From assembly GCA_964016985.1 (NCBI GenBank), contig OZ024823.1, positions 62,578,514 to 62,642,513 of the forward strand: 64,000 nt of DNA, written 5' to 3'. Made by a program: the position numbers and the translations under genes. The stretch is from Anodontia alba. Its lineage: Eukaryota > Mollusca > Bivalvia > Lucinida > Lucinidae. Shown here in pieces: positions 42,901 through 52,255 of the stretch. Numbering within the stretch: the first letter of the stretch is position 1; each line of letters begins with the position of its first letter. The notes under the pieces are model-generated. The model searched no databases and was not told where the DNA came from. It worked only from the letters and a program-made list of their open reading frames with translations.

Positions 42901-43853
42901 TCATTATTGTTACTATTGTTATTATTATTATAATTATTATTATTATTATTATTATTATTATCTAAGTTAACCCTGTTTTGTTGAATATTGACAATTTTAT
43001 ATGTGTTTTTCACCTCTTCTACTGACTTCTTTACAAGTTGAATATAATCTTTATCTTTCAGAAGTGAATTATTGAATTTCCAATAACTCTTTCCTCGTTC
43101 ATTTTGATTAAGTTTTAATTTAAGTATAATTCCTGAGTGATCTGTTCTGTATCCTGATACCACATTACAGTCATAAATAAGCTTGAAGCTTTCCTCACTG
43201 ACCAGGAAGAAGTCCAAACGTGCTTGTTTTTTCTCAGGATTAATTTTCTTCCATGTAAAGCCTTTGCTGTCATGTAAACTTCTAAATACATCAATATAAT
43301 TATCTTCATCAATAAGTTTTGAAACTTCTGACTGTGCTCTTGGATTATTAATATGACGATAATTTTCAGTGTCAACATCCGGATTCAGAACTAAATTCCA
43401 ATCACCACAAAAAATGACGTTTTCATTTCCAAAATCTAGTACTTTTTGTTTAATATTTTTATAGAAATTTGGCTTATCGTCATTTGGTCCGTAAATACTT
43501 ACTAGTGTAATTTTCTTTGTATGGAGGTTTAACTCCATTATGACAAAGTTTCCTTCTGGATCAGTTAAAATTTGTCCTATATCACAATGGAAGTTATTAT
43601 TTATTAGGATCATTACTCCTCGGCTAGCATTTACTCCATTCTTTGCACTCAAGACAAGATTATGTCCCCACTCTGCTTTTACATATGAATACATGTTTTT
43701 GTCAATATGCACATCTTGTAAGCATGCTATATTGTATTTTTTTGAACGAATATACTGGAATAAGTCTCTTCTTTTTTGCATATTTTTGAGGCCTCGACAA
43801 TTTTGGGAAAAGACAGTTATCAAATCAACCACTTTTTGTTTAAAGTTAACCAT
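39918..43853 (-). pseudogene. L1-like ORF2: APE endonuclease, reverse transcriptase, zinc finger
   Basis: The first 543-codon frame (43853-42222) holds the endonuclease: FSQNCRGL near residue 14, CLQDVH (Asp where human L1 has the catalytic Glu), IYGPND, CGDWNLVLNP, RLDFFLVS and TDHSG. A linker follows, with a long Asn-rich tract (42885-42961) and ending KTPGNDGFTAEFLK. A frameshift at an A/T run near 42230 leads to the RT motifs NWRPISLLN, QKGFISGR, LSIDFQQAFDSV (motif A), RGCR-stop-GDPISPYIF (motif B, one nonsense codon) and QYADDTQIF (motif C). Later frames (41504-40731, 40801-40451, 40562-39918) carry the thumb and a Cys-rich CTFCSLETETIIHVLFNC finger. Multiple frameshifts make it inactive. 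Function: nicks target DNA and primes reverse transcription of its own RNA. Confidence 0.92.
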
Positions 43854-44068
43854 ACTAAAGCCCTTATGTTCACATATGCAAAGAAGTCATGCACAACAGC
43901 AGAATTTATTTCAAACAAGAAAACAACAAAAATAAAACAAAATATGAGTGGCATAATGTCCACATATAACAGAATTTTTAGCTCTTGGAAAACTTGCAGC
44001 TATTGTATTGCAGCACATAGAATGATACATGGATTTTTGTTTTACGAATATCTAAGAAGGGAGAAAAA

Positions 44069-44070
44069 AA

Positions 44071-44101
<31 letters not shown>

Positions 44102-44165
44102 ATACATAAATAAAAAAAAAAATAAAAAAAAAAAAAAATAAAAAAAAAAGAAATAAATAAAAAAA
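44069..44165. repeat. (AAAT)n and A-rich tract inside the LINE leader
   Basis: AAAT units to about 44115, then A-rich DNA to 44165. Confidence 0.92.
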
Positions 44166-44329
44166 ATAGAGTTGACCAGCTAAAGAGATGTTCACGGTCC
44201 CATACGCTTTGCAACAAACACATACGTGCAGCACAATGGCACTTTTATGACCATAAAATGTTAAAGTTCAGACGAAAAATGTGATTCCTTTTCAGTCTGT
44301 GCACACAACATAGATTATGCTCATAATCT

Positions 44330-44344
44330 AGGGAGGCAACTTTT
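44330..44344. repeat. 15-bp target-site duplication, right
   Basis: agggaggcaactttt, identical to 39277-39291. It continues directly into the right part of MITE family E copy 8. Confidence 0.92.
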
Positions 44345-44529
44345 GTGATCTTCTTGTTTGCTTGTCTTCAATCGAAGTCCCTTCTGGAAGGAGATATTCT
44401 CTAAATGAAAAGAACTGACTCCCTTTGGGGTAAGTTTTTTTCTTTTAGTGTAGACCCTATTTCAGAAGGGGCAAAATTAATTTGTAAAGAGATGCCTTTC
44501 TTGAAATTGTATCTTGTCCCCTTCAGGTG

Positions 44530-44734
44530 TTTCGATCATCTGAATATATTTCCAAGAAAAATCACAGATCTGAATTATTTGTCAGGTTCTGAAAAGGGAT
44601 GGGGACAACTCTTGATGAAAACTTATTCCGCTAAGAATAGTTTCACCTCAGAAAGGATTCGTAAGCTAATACTTTACTTCTGAAATGATTTCGTTTGGTA
44701 AATTCAGTTTAGACCTCTCTCTCCCTCTCTCTCT

Positions 44735-44774
<40 letters not shown>

Positions 44775-44848
44775 AACTGTACTAATTCGCATGAATCAAC
44801 GCTTTAAAACTAAATGAGACAACTAAAGCCACTAAATTTTCTTATATA
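44530..44848. other. Non-coding DNA with a (CT)n microsatellite (44714-44773)
   Basis: The CT tract includes a short C-run. No gene recognised. Confidence 0.7.
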
Positions 44849-44985
44849 CGAGGGTCATTCTATATATAGTGACACTTTCTAAATAACTTACAGAGAGCAT
44901 TATTAAAATCAGCTTACCTTATTAAAAGCCCTCGAAGTAATATTCCTTGTATTCCATGAGCGATTCCATCGTTTCGGCAGGTCTT

Positions 44986-45868
44986 CTATACCCGTTGCTT
45001 TGCAACCACGGTCATATAACTGACAACGGCGGCTTCAAGGTCCTCTAAATCACTATAGCGAATTCCTCTCATGTTTTCTTTTACCTCGGGAAAAAGACTG
45101 TAGCCACATGAACTTAGGTCCGGGTAAAAAGGAGGATGGTCCAAAATTTCCAAATTAAACGAGACGATTAGTGACGTCACCCCACCCGTTTTTGTGCGGC
45201 GTAGCGTTGTCATGTAAAAGGATCAATCTTTCTGTCAAAAGCCCAGGTCGCTTCTTTTGAATCGCTGGACTGAGGTACTTTTGAATATATTCCTTGTAGT
45301 ATTCACCATTGACCGTTTTACCAGCAGGAACTTTATGGGTAGTGAGAACACCCCAAATATTGTACTCAAAAATCAAAAGTATCTTCAATTTTGACTGAAC
45401 TCGCCGAAACTTTGCAGGCCGCGGTGTGCTTGGAGTATGCCGCTCAACAGATTGTCTCTTCAACTCTGGATCAACAGATCTCACCCACGTTTCATCATCA
45501 GCAACAATCCTAGGTAAGTTTTCACCCTCCGTATTGAACCGAAAAGATTAGCGGTAGCGACTTCTAAACGACGTTCAGCCGGTTGGACGTCAAGCAATGG
45601 GGTACCCAACGGCGGAAACCTTCCTCATTCCTAAACGGTTGCGAATAATTGTATGAATAGTCCCTACACTTATCTCCCTTGTGCCGTTTCTTCACATGTA
45701 AGTTTCTATCACTTTTTAAAAGTTCCCGTACTAATTCGATGTTGAAATTAGTAGTTACAATTGCAGCTCTGCCTAATTCATTTACCCATCTGGTTACTGT
45801 TCTGTACGAGAGAGCGAATGTCCCGCATGCTTCCCGTAATGCTTCAAAAATTTCTATCAAGCTCTTTT
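44986..45868 (-). pseudogene. Mariner 2 transposase, main part (broken)
   Basis: Minus-strand frames in order: an N-terminal HTH region EIFEALREACGTFALSYRTV and TRWVNELGR, then NFNIELVRELLKSDR; RRWVPHCLTSNRL; first catalytic Asp in DDETWVRSVDPELK (near 45510); a VLTTHKVPAGKTVNGEYYKE block; second catalytic Asp in LLHDNATPH (near 45215); and HPPFYPDLSSCGYSLF (near 45120), where Gly occupies the position of the third catalytic Asp (CDY in active relatives). Several frameshifts separate these. Together with the lost third Asp and the split N-terminus, the transposase is certainly inactive. Confidence 0.9.
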
Positions 45869-46011
45869 TTCGTTGAACAAACCTGGTAATCTCGTAAGGG
45901 GTAGCCGGTGGTTATGCACTCAAAATCTTTACGCGAACTTCCGGCCATAACTTGCGAGACATCCAAATGTCAACAAACGGGAAAGTTCTCCTGATTTATT
46001 GACTTTTGTTT

Positions 46012-46310
46012 TGTTTGTGTTGAGGTTTTACGGCCCAGTCAACCCAATGGGATCATGTCGAGCGCGGTCAGTTTACCTAACCACACGTTTACTGGGCAGG
46101 CTTAGTCCTCTAAGCGGTTAACCAGTATTGTGCACATTCTTTCGCCAGAAACTGACAACTGCCCTTCTTGTATCAGCGGAAGGGGGAGAATGACCGTAGA
46201 AAATATTTCATGATCAAGCTCCACGAAACAATGTTGCCGACCTCGGCGGGGGTTGAACCCGCGACCTCCTGGTCTCCAGTCGGATGGCGCATCCAACTGA
46301 GCCACCGAGA
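46012..46310 (-). mobile_element. SINE family A, copy 3
   Basis: Full-length copy with tRNA-like head on the minus strand (B-box GGGTTCAACCCCC near 46250). It has no counterpart in the right arm of the palindrome, so it inserted after the palindrome formed. Confidence 0.9.
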
Positions 46311-46423
46311 CTTTTAGTCAATTTGATAGACACTTTTGAAGCATCGGACAGTGTTATTCCCAAAACGTTTCATTTCTGCGTCGGAAAAAAGATGGATGTG
46401 GGCTTGAAAACACAAGCGGCTAT

Positions 46424-46962
46424 TTGTTTTTTTTTGTTTTTTTTTTTATTGGTTTAAACATATTTTATTACATTATACAAGTACAAGAAAGTAACAAATT
46501 TGACATACAAACGATATAGGATTAGAACGAAAGCATATAAATACTTATAGAGTTCTTCTCCTCTACGGTGTATATTTCGTTGTTGACTTGAAGGCAGATT
46601 GTTTCACAGATCAAGGCAAAATGTTGTGGTTTATTTCATGTGAGAAGGTAAAATAAATTAGTTGACAAAACACACACAAAAATATAGAATAAAAAAAGAA
46701 ATAAGAATAAAGAAAAAGTAAAAAAAAAAATGAAAATAAATAGATAAATAATAAATAAATAATTCAATAAGTGTTTGTATTAAACAGTAATAAGAATCAA
46801 ACAGTGTATAACAAGATATATGAAAATGGCATTCTTGGAGAGGAACAACTGAGCTTGCATCCACAGGCAGACAATGCAGATATTGTTCAGGACAAGTTGT
46901 ACCTGCAACATGCATTTACCACAGATTTAAAACCGTTTAGTGTCCAATATATTTTTTTTATT
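46424..46962 (-). mobile_element. Probable 5'-truncated retroposed fragment (poly-T at left)
   Basis: Starts with a T-rich run (46428-46449), as expected for the poly(A) tail of a minus-strand LINE or other retroposon, and has no counterpart in the right palindrome arm. No ORF is recognised, so the source is unknown. Confidence 0.45.
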
Positions 46963-48086
46963 TAATTGTTTCCGGAGAAGGGTAGTCCGATATTCCTGTT
47001 TTGACTGTTTTTTTTGTTTTTGTTTTTTTTTTTCAGTTCAAAATGAAGGTATTTTCAGCTATCTGGACTATGAAATACTTATTTAACATATCAAACAAGA
47101 CGTACTGCAACCTACGTCTACATTGAATTACATTAGATGCTAAATCTCCTAGGCATTTGTTCCGGAGACTGAAATATTTGTGCCGAATATCATTTACGAA
47201 GCAGATTACCCCTTACGGGGCATTAACCGTTAAGGGGACAAGAAAGGCAACTGTCAGGTCTCTGATTACAAGGCCTGATGATCTCTTATGCGAACATTAG
47301 CCATTATCATAATGTCCCGCATTTAAAACGTGCATATTTTAGACCAAACCAGTTTCAAAATTTTTCATTTACATATAAACAATCAAACACCATGAAAGGT
47401 TTTGCAAATGAGATAACATGTGTCATTTGCATCATCTTTCATAGTGTTTGACTGTTTATATGTAAATGAACTATTTTGAAACTGGTTTGTCTCAAATTTG
47501 CATGTTTTTAAATGCGGGACATTCTAATAACAGCTAATGTTCCCATAAGGGATAACCAGGCCTTGTAACCAGAGCCCTGGTTTTCCTGTGCCCGTAAGGG
47601 TTAATGCCCCTGTAAGGGATAATCCGCATCGTAAGTCATATTCGGCACAAATATTTCAGTCCCCGGAACAAATCTTGGCAAATTTAGCATCTTATGTATT
47701 TCAACGTAGACGTAGACGTAGATTGCAGTACGTCTTATTTGATCTGTTAAATAAGTATTTCATTGCCCAGATAGCTGATAATACCTTCATTTTGCACTGG
47801 ACAAACAGGCAAAACAGGAATATCGGACTACCTTTCTCCGGATGAAATCAAATTAAAAACTAGCCGCTTGTTTTTTTCCGACGCAGAAATGAAAGTTGTT
47901 GGGATTAAGAATTCTGACTTTCTCAAAATATGTCTATGAAATTGACTAATAATCAATAACTCAGGAGAACTTACCCGTTTGTTAACATTTGGATGCCTCG
48001 CAAGTTATGCCCAGAAGTTCGCGTAAAGATTTTGAGTGCATAACCACCGGCTACCTTTTACGAGATTACCAGGTGTGTTTAACTTC

Positions 48087-48131
48087 AATTTGTATATAAC
48101 TGCGCTGATCCTGCGACGTGAACCTGGCCAT
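48087..48131 (-). pseudogene. Mariner 2 transposase, N-terminal fragment
   Basis: The ATG at 48131 opens MARFTSQDQRSYIQIE, matching the start of this mariner lineage. The frame is cut at 48086 by the palindromic element and homology resumes at 45868 on its other side with KKSLIEIFEAL. Confidence 0.8.
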
Positions 48132-48325
48132 GACGCTTTGAGAGACGTCATTTAACGTCGCGTTGTAATGACGTCATACAGCATGACGTCATAATCAATA
48201 AACATTTAAGCCGGAATTATATAAATATGTATACAAATAGACATGCAAAGTTTCAGCGTGATTGGCAATATACTTTTAGAGATATTTAGTAAGTGTCATT
48301 ATATGTAAATTGAATGACCTTCATA

Positions 48326-49990
48326 TTTTCAACGGAAAACATGATGTTTAGGATCACCGGAAATAACCTACCGGTGAATCGAAAGCGAAAGCCAAACGCA
48401 GATGAGTGCTTGTCGGAAATACCCAAATATGACATTTATATGTAACAGTATCATAATAAATTTACAAAGCACCAATAGCGGATGTATTCAAGCGCTATCG
48501 TAAGCAGAGATAAATAATAAATACAACGGATTTTATGGAAAGATAATTCATTGGCTGGTAACGAAAACAAGATACATTTCTTACTTTAAATTCCGCTTTT
48601 TCTTCAAACGTTTGTATTTCCTTTTAGAGTCTTTCACATTTGTAGAAACACAATTAAGCTTAAGTTACAAGATTTCAACGGAAATATATCGTGTAAGCAA
48701 GTTATTTGCTAAAACATAAATCACTTGTTGTACGGAGAATAGAATCTGACGTGTACGGATTGTAGCAAATGTTCGTAAAATATAGTGTACGAAGACTAGT
48801 TTTGCATTTATAACAAAACTGGAGGTTGCGCACACACACACGCACGCACCAACACACAACAACAACCACATCAGCAGGACGTGCATGCAACAACCACATC
48901 AACAAATCCAAAATGCATATAAAAAACTGCAACTCCCTGGACTTTCCTCTTACCTTATCATACGTATATTATACGCAAGTTATTAAAATTTAAATGTTTC
49001 CTTAAGAAAATCCAGTCATGTCGAGGCATGTGTCCGTCAATTTACCCAAGACAGTTTAGAGAAAATGTTGTTTGATGACTTTTTTTATATGACATCTTGC
49101 GGAATAAAGTAAATCAACCTATATTTTAGATTTGAGTAAAGCATTCTGTTGCGTGTAATATGATGGAATTTTAAAAATAAAGTTTCAACGGAATGAGTCT
49201 TCCGAGTTACGTAGCTGAACTGTTTATATGTCAGACTTGTAATTCGTCTTGGTTCTCTGTACTACGAGGAATACTACAGAACGCTGCTAGTTAGACACTA
49301 TTCCAGGTAATCCATTTAGGTCGAATGGACTCGCCTACCTAACATTTTTGACAGGTCCATATCTAGTTTATGAACTGTCTTTTTAATGTACTTTTTATTT
49401 CAATACAGACATTGCTATAATTATTTCAGTCAACCATTGTTAAACTATCAGTGCGGAGAACCCAGTATCAAGTAAAGGTCTATAATGTTTGCAAATGTCA
49501 CTTTACTGAGTTAATTTTAGTAAATGATTCATTTTATGCATTAGACTGTTCTAACACTAGGGCTAAAGTATTTCATTCCTAACATTTATTAATGACATAC
49601 GCGGCTGCATTGTTCAATGAGATAAAATGAGTACAAAAACCTTCTACAGCTTAAATATTACGAGCCTTTCGTTATAAATACTTAAATGGCATGCAATAAA
49701 ATAAACACACCTATTTACATGTATAATTATTAGCCTTAGCTCTAGATAAGGAAATGTTTAACCAAACATTTAGATATTTTAATTCCTCTACAAAAAGATA
49801 TGTTATGAACACAGGCGCTTCTAATGAGCATCTATAGCATGTTTCTGTGGACAAATAAGACAACCATGGACATCATTCTTATCTTGGGCTAGCCATTTTC
49901 ACCATATAATATCATGGAAAATGAGAAAGATTGGCTTTTCAACTCCATTAAGACCGATTTATGCAAATCACAGCCTTTCAGAGCTTTTTT
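48326..49990. other. AT-rich non-coding DNA
   Basis: No gene, exon or clear repeat recognised in about 1.7 kb. A short 'aactccctggactttcctct' (48930-48955) matches the end of Repeat X. Confidence 0.5.
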
Positions 49991-50004
49991 TTTCTTTTAT
50001 GATT

Positions 50005-50225
50005 TGGGTTTTACGACCTTTTCAAGAGTATTTCACTTATATCGAGCTGATCGTTCATCAATGGTGGGCGAAAACCGGAGAAACCGGAGAAAAACCACCT
50101 GACCATCCGTAAGCAGAGCTTGGCCTTCCCACATGTGACCCGAGCGAGGCTCGAACCACAGCGGTGAGAAACCTGATGGATTAAAAGTCAGCTCTCTTAT
50201 CCACCAGGCTCGCAAGGGGCCCGCA
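50005..50225 (-). mobile_element. SINE family B, copy 2
   Basis: tRNA-like head on the minus strand (gagccTGGTGGATAAGAGAG, ACTTTTAATCC anticodon region, B-box GTGGTTCGAGCC). The body ends toward 50005 in 'cataaaacc'-type sequence ('gggttttacgaccttttcaa' on the + strand). Confidence 0.85.
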
Positions 50226-50279
50226 CCTTTCCGAGCTACTAAAAGAAGTAACAACATAAATTCCACATATGAAACCGCC

Positions 50280-50625
50280 GACGTCAAACAGAGAAGAACT
50301 CCAACACGAACGGTCAGTAGAAAAACTAACGTTGGGTAGGGCGGGGTATGAGGGGATGGGGGAGAGCATCAATTCAGTTTTACCCGCGCGAAACCTCACC
50401 CTTTATTCTGATGTAGCTAAAAATTACAAAGTTGCGTTTGGGCCGCATAGGGGTTGTACGTGGTGGCGTCTTCCCACCCTTTCTGTATGTATAGAATAGA
50501 ATAGAATAGAATATTTTATTGGAAAACCTGCATATGCAGAAGCAGTTCTCCGTTGACATGAAGTATATAATATAAACATTAAACAGGATAAACATGAGAA
50601 AACAATCAATAGATCTACTAATTTA
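50280..50625. other. Non-coding; possible LINE 3' tail with (TAGAA)n
   Basis: A TAGAA pentanucleotide run (about 50494-50512) followed by 'ttttattggaaaacctgcat' resembles the 3' end of a minus-strand CR1-type LINE. Nothing else supports this. Confidence 0.3.
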
Positions 50626-50639
50626 TTTCTAACGCCTCA

Positions 50640-51320
50640 TGAATAAATTTACAAATTTACCAACACTACCTCATAATCTTATAAAAGAAAAACTTAATGA
50701 TTTAATTGAATGGACATTTCATAGGGAAGGTTCCCTCTAGCTTGCATGTGACGGAAGAAATGCTTTTTCACTTCCGAAAAGCATAGAAATTATACCTTAT
50801 GGTCATGAAGTGTGTGAAACTCTCACTTTTTTACTTAACAATATTATATAAGATTTGGTACTAACGATTTAGACAAATAGTGGGTATTCCGATTAGTACG
50901 AATTGCGCACCGTTTGTGGCTGATTTGTTCTTGTTCTGTTATGAAAGAGACTTCACGATGCCTTTTTTCTGAAGAAAAGCAATCTGAAGTTATTGAAGCT
51001 TTCAGCTCGACGTCTAGATATTTGGACGATTTATTAGATATTGATATTAAGTACTTCGATAGTTTTGATTAGTCAAATTTATCCTTCAGAGCTTCAATTA
51101 AATAAAGCAAATTTTTTTCTGAAACTGAAGCCCTGTTTTTTGGATTTGCATTTGTCTATTTTAAATGGGTTTATTTCATGCAAAAATTATGATAAACGCG
51201 ATAATTATGATTTTTGAGATTTTAAATTTTAGTTACTTGGATGAGGATGTTCCTCGTCGAGCACCCTACGATATTTAAATCTCGCAATTAATTCGGTTCG
51301 CCAGAGTGTCTAGTCCTGTT
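50640..51320 (+). pseudogene. Reverse-transcriptase fragment (GTNCAP-type), decayed
   Basis: In shifting + frames: LPHNLIKEKLNDLIEW (50672), REGSL, 'IPISTNCAPFVADLFLFCYE' (50887), SRYLDDLLDI (catalytic YLDD, 51016), YPSELQLNKANF and DFEILNFSYLDEDVPRRAP (51220). This domain belongs to an RT family widespread in molluscs, cnidarians and fish, probably Penelope-related. A further fragment with the upstream part is at 60870-61590. Several stops and frameshifts; inactive. Confidence 0.75.
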
Positions 51321-51329
51321 TCAAGTAAG

Positions 51330-51560
51330 TAAAGTAAGTAAATTCTTTATATTACGAGGGTAGCCCAATTGGTTTTACCAATCTTCCTTGGGGCCCTCAA
51401 CAAAACTACATACATAAAATTACATACAACAAGTTATTTAAAACAATGATTAAAATGGAGCGGTGCACGAGATAATGGTACTTATGTTATATGCGACCAG
51501 CAAAGGCCTAAGGAGCAACTGCCTGCTCGCAGACATGAAGCAAATTGACCAGACAAAGAA
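51330..51560. other. Non-coding, AAGT repeats and possible LINE tail
   Basis: AAGTA-type repeats (51325-51342) followed by 'attacgagggtagcccaatt'. No gene. Confidence 0.35.
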
Positions 51561-51586
51561 GGTAATCAGACATCTAGCGCCACTAG

Positions 51587-51590
<4 letters not shown>

Positions 51591-51629
<39 letters not shown>
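51591..51629. repeat. Poly-T tract
   Basis: T-run of ~39 bases directly next to SINE-B. Confidence 0.97.
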
Positions 51630-51893
51630 ATTGGGGTTTTACGGCCCTTTCAAGAATATTCACTTATATCGAGCCGATCGTCCATCAAAATCGAGCGTAA
51701 ACCGGAGTTCATCAAAAGTGAGCGTAAACCGGAGAACCCGGGAAAAAAAACAACAACAAAAACACCTGACCTTCCGTAAGCAGAACTTTGGTTTGCCACA
51801 TGTCACCCGAGCGAGGCTCGAACCACAACGATAAGAGACATAATGGATTAAGAGTCAACTCTGCTATCAACTGTGCTACGTGGGGCCGCCTCC
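51630..51893 (-). mobile_element. SINE family B, copy 3
   Basis: Same architecture as 50005-50225, with the poly-T on the + strand acting as its A-tail. It contains an internal duplication of 'gagcgtaaaccggag' (51692 and 51720). Confidence 0.85.
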
Positions 51894-52072
51894 GTTAGAT
51901 GAATAGGCATGCGCATTTGAGAGCATTCTCACAGAGGACAAAAAGTATCTTTATCTCGTGTCACTATTCCAATAGAAAACTATGCCAGGGCATATGGTTT
52001 ATGTGTAAATGTAGTAGTTATGACTGATTAAGGATAGCATGCAACATATACATACAACATGACAACAAGCAA

Positions 52073-52075
<3 letters not shown>

Positions 52076-52142
<67 letters not shown>
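52076..52142. repeat. (GA)n microsatellite
   Basis: GA tract near the 3' end of the CR1-like LINE. Confidence 0.97.
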
Positions 52143-52255
52143 GAGATTCATTATAAAAAAGCAAATACAATATACGTATTCGAAGTTCTGAATTACTGAC
52201 GGCGGAGGCCTAAGTATTGTATATGTTATAAAATGATTATTAACCTTTAATCCAA

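Larger units (their letters stand above)
39292..44329 (-). mobile_element. L1-like non-LTR retrotransposon (~5.0 kb)
   Basis: Minus-strand element bounded by a perfect 15-bp target duplication, with a poly(A) tail (T-run at 39288-39304 on the + strand). It carries an APE endonuclease/reverse transcriptase ORF2 and a C-terminal zinc-finger region. No ORF1 is present in the ~475 bp between the 5' end and ORF2, so it is 5'-truncated or a single-ORF lineage. The extreme 5' end forms a perfect 9-bp-stem hairpin (tagattatg ct cataatcta, 44311-44330). A second long T tract at 39868-39896 marks an internal A-rich region of the 3' part. Confidence 0.9.
45872..48083. mobile_element. 2.2-kb palindromic (fold-back) element inside mariner 2
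   Basis: Left arm from 45872 (gttgaacaaacctggtaatc) to 47411 and right arm 47423-48083 (ending gattaccaggtgtgtttaac) are inverted repeats with an ~11-bp centre near 47417. The right arm is ~660 bp. The left arm is the same sequence plus two insertions: a SINE-A (46012-46310) and a poly-T-bounded ~540-bp piece (46424-46962). TTC occurs directly outside both ends (45869-45871, 48084-48086), a possible 3-bp target duplication. Repeated blocks include 'aatgcccc..taagggataa' and 'cgtagacgtag'. No protein coding was recognised. Confidence 0.82.
44849..48323 (-). mobile_element. Mariner element 2, interrupted by a palindromic element
   Basis: Left terminal repeat cgagggtcattctatatata + gtgacacttt (44849-44880) and right repeat 'aagtgtcattatatg' ... 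'aatgaccttcata' (48290-48325) are inverted, each abutting TA. The transposase runs leftward on the minus strand. Its first ~15 codons (48131-48087) are separated from the rest (45871-44986) by a 2.2-kb palindromic insertion, which accounts for a length well over the ~1.3 kb usual for mariner. Confidence 0.85.

Noticed and set aside
42712..42933. + strand frame opposite the LINE linker
   Set aside because: Antisense shadow of ORF2 across the triplet repeat.
45850..45960. Mariner 2 N-terminus starting at an ATG near 45950 (MAGSSRKDFEC...)
   Set aside because: The same sequence is mirrored in the right palindrome arm (about 48005-48080), so it belongs to the inserted element. The true N-terminus is at 48131-48087.
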